Assembly (NCBI RefSeq): GCF_013373865.1
Contig: NC_050471.1
Span: 6,981,307 to 7,045,306 of the forward strand
Length of the DNA stretch: 64,000 nucleotides
Direction: 5' to 3'
Source: Monomorium pharaonis
Taxonomy: Eukaryota > Arthropoda > Insecta > Hymenoptera > Formicidae
Made by a program: the position numbers and the translations under genes. The first letter of the stretch is position 1, and the number at the start of each line of letters is the position of its first letter. Of this stretch, positions 63,109-64,000 are shown piece after piece. Under the pieces are notes generated by a model. That model did not search any database. It saw nothing but the letters and a program-made list of their open reading frames with translations, and was not told the DNA's origin.

Positions 63109-64000
63109 CTGCAAGATAAAAAAAACATTTTTGCCATAGCACAAATGTAAATTAACTTATGGAACAGTAACCAGATATCTTTATTTTAAATAATTTGTGG
63201 CACAGATAAAAAAATATATAGAGAGATATATATATAATTATTTTAATTTTTGTACAGTTAAAACATAAAAATGCTATTTAAAAAATATTATAATTAATAA
63301 ATTCTTATACACAATTTTATTAAAAATTAATTGTAATTAAAACTCAAGATAATATGTAGTTACTCTCTAAATTTCTTAGAGTGAAAATATTGCCACTACA
63401 TTTTTTCAAGTGATTTTCCACTCCAATAAAAGTTAAAAATTCACTCTATAATAATTAAAATTAAATAATTATGTAAACTAGTGTTATTTAATTTCCTTCT
63501 TTTCTTAAACAATATAATTTTCCTACTTATGCTTTTAAAATATGTCGTTTTGATATGTTTTTATAAATAAATTACATCAGTATTATAAAAAATTCTTCTA
63601 TATATCAATGAATTAATACATGAAAAATTATTCATGGATTTGCATACAGTCACATCTCTCTCTCTCTCTCTCTTTCGTCTTTCTCAAATTATTTTCAATG
63701 ATTTAAGTCAATGAAAAAATATTTATCAAGAATTGCGTATATACAATATAGGTATTTAGAAATCTCCAAGCGTTAAAGAATTTTGTAGAACTTTGTACTA
63801 TGTACCTATCTTCCACCAAGATCATTGATCGTGTCGTATGATTAAGCAGATTTAAAATACTTTAAGATTCGTTCAAGGGTTTCACATTCGTATTGAATGG
63901 AATTTATCTTGCCATTTTTCTTTTTTTTAATTTTAATTGCACATAAATACAAAATTAGGGATGTAATTACATGGAACATAATTTTTTTTAATAACTTTAC
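63109..64000 (-). other. Upstream intron of the acyltransferase gene
   Basis: AT-rich with a CT run at about 63657-63674 and the family C foldback arm at 63363-63447. A weak donor (GATAG/GTACAT, near 63806 on the minus strand) has the right phase but follows only 22 open codons with no family similarity, so I did not call an exon. Confidence 0.45.
63363..63447. mobile_element. Single arm of a family C foldback element
   Basis: 85 bp starting CTCTCTAAATTTCTTAGAGT and ending at TCACTCT, about 85 percent identical to the left half of 11261-11437. The inverted second half is absent, so this is a half element or deletion product. Confidence 0.75.

Noticed and set aside
63806..63870. Possible upstream exon of the acyltransferase
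   Set aside because: The phase fits, but the donor is weak, the frame closes after 22 codons and the peptide does not resemble the family's N-terminal region.

Overview
The window is nuclear DNA from an insect, most likely a hymenopteran and plausibly an ant. The evidence is intron-containing genes with GT-AG splice sites, an AT-rich background broken by CpG-rich patches, many short microsatellites, and protein families with recognisable animal orthologues. There are no operons, CRISPR arrays, rRNAs or tRNAs. The organism call is an inference from style and protein similarity, not a database match.

Layout from left to right. (1) About 2.4-8.7 kb, minus strand: the 5' four coding exons of a C2-domain protein with a long disordered, basic N-terminus. 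I joined them by matching splice phase; the 3' end lies off the left edge. (2) About 8.7-42.2 kb: a gene desert of about 33 kb with no convincing coding exon, made of AT-rich sequence, CpG-rich patches, simple repeats and foldback elements. (3) 42.2-46.3 kb, plus strand: a three-exon paired-related homeobox gene (Prrx class) with a TATA box, a GAGA tract, an N-terminal PRX-like motif, a Q50 homeodomain and a C-terminal OAR-like motif. (4) 48.0-49.0 kb, minus: a single-exon-CDS DUSP12/YVH1 dual-specificity phosphatase, convergent with Prrx. (5) 51.5-54.8 kb, plus: a five-exon ABCF1 translation factor, head to head with DUSP12. (6) 55.7-56.9 kb, plus: a two-exon CacyBP/SIP. (7) 62.3-63.1 kb, minus: the last three coding exons of a 1-acylglycerol-3-phosphate acyltransferase whose 5' end is off, or not recognisable at, the right edge.

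The right-hand third is a compact housekeeping block: translation (ABCF1), ribosome biogenesis and phosphatase (DUSP12), ubiquitin/chaperone adaptor (CacyBP) and phospholipid synthesis (AGPAT). The genes are not a pathway together. The developmental regulator Prrx sits between this block and the desert, so the desert is the natural place to look for its enhancers.

The most notable non-coding structure is a set of foldback (inverted-repeat) elements. At least two families occur more than once in the window, a pair fills most of one intron of the C2 gene, two lie in the DUSP12/ABCF1 shared upstream region, and a long inverted repeat with about 120-bp arms lies at 61.0-61.3 kb. I found no clearly new multi-gene system. 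The C2 protein, with its three-copy TPxxxKL repeat and degenerate calcium sites, is the least-described gene here.
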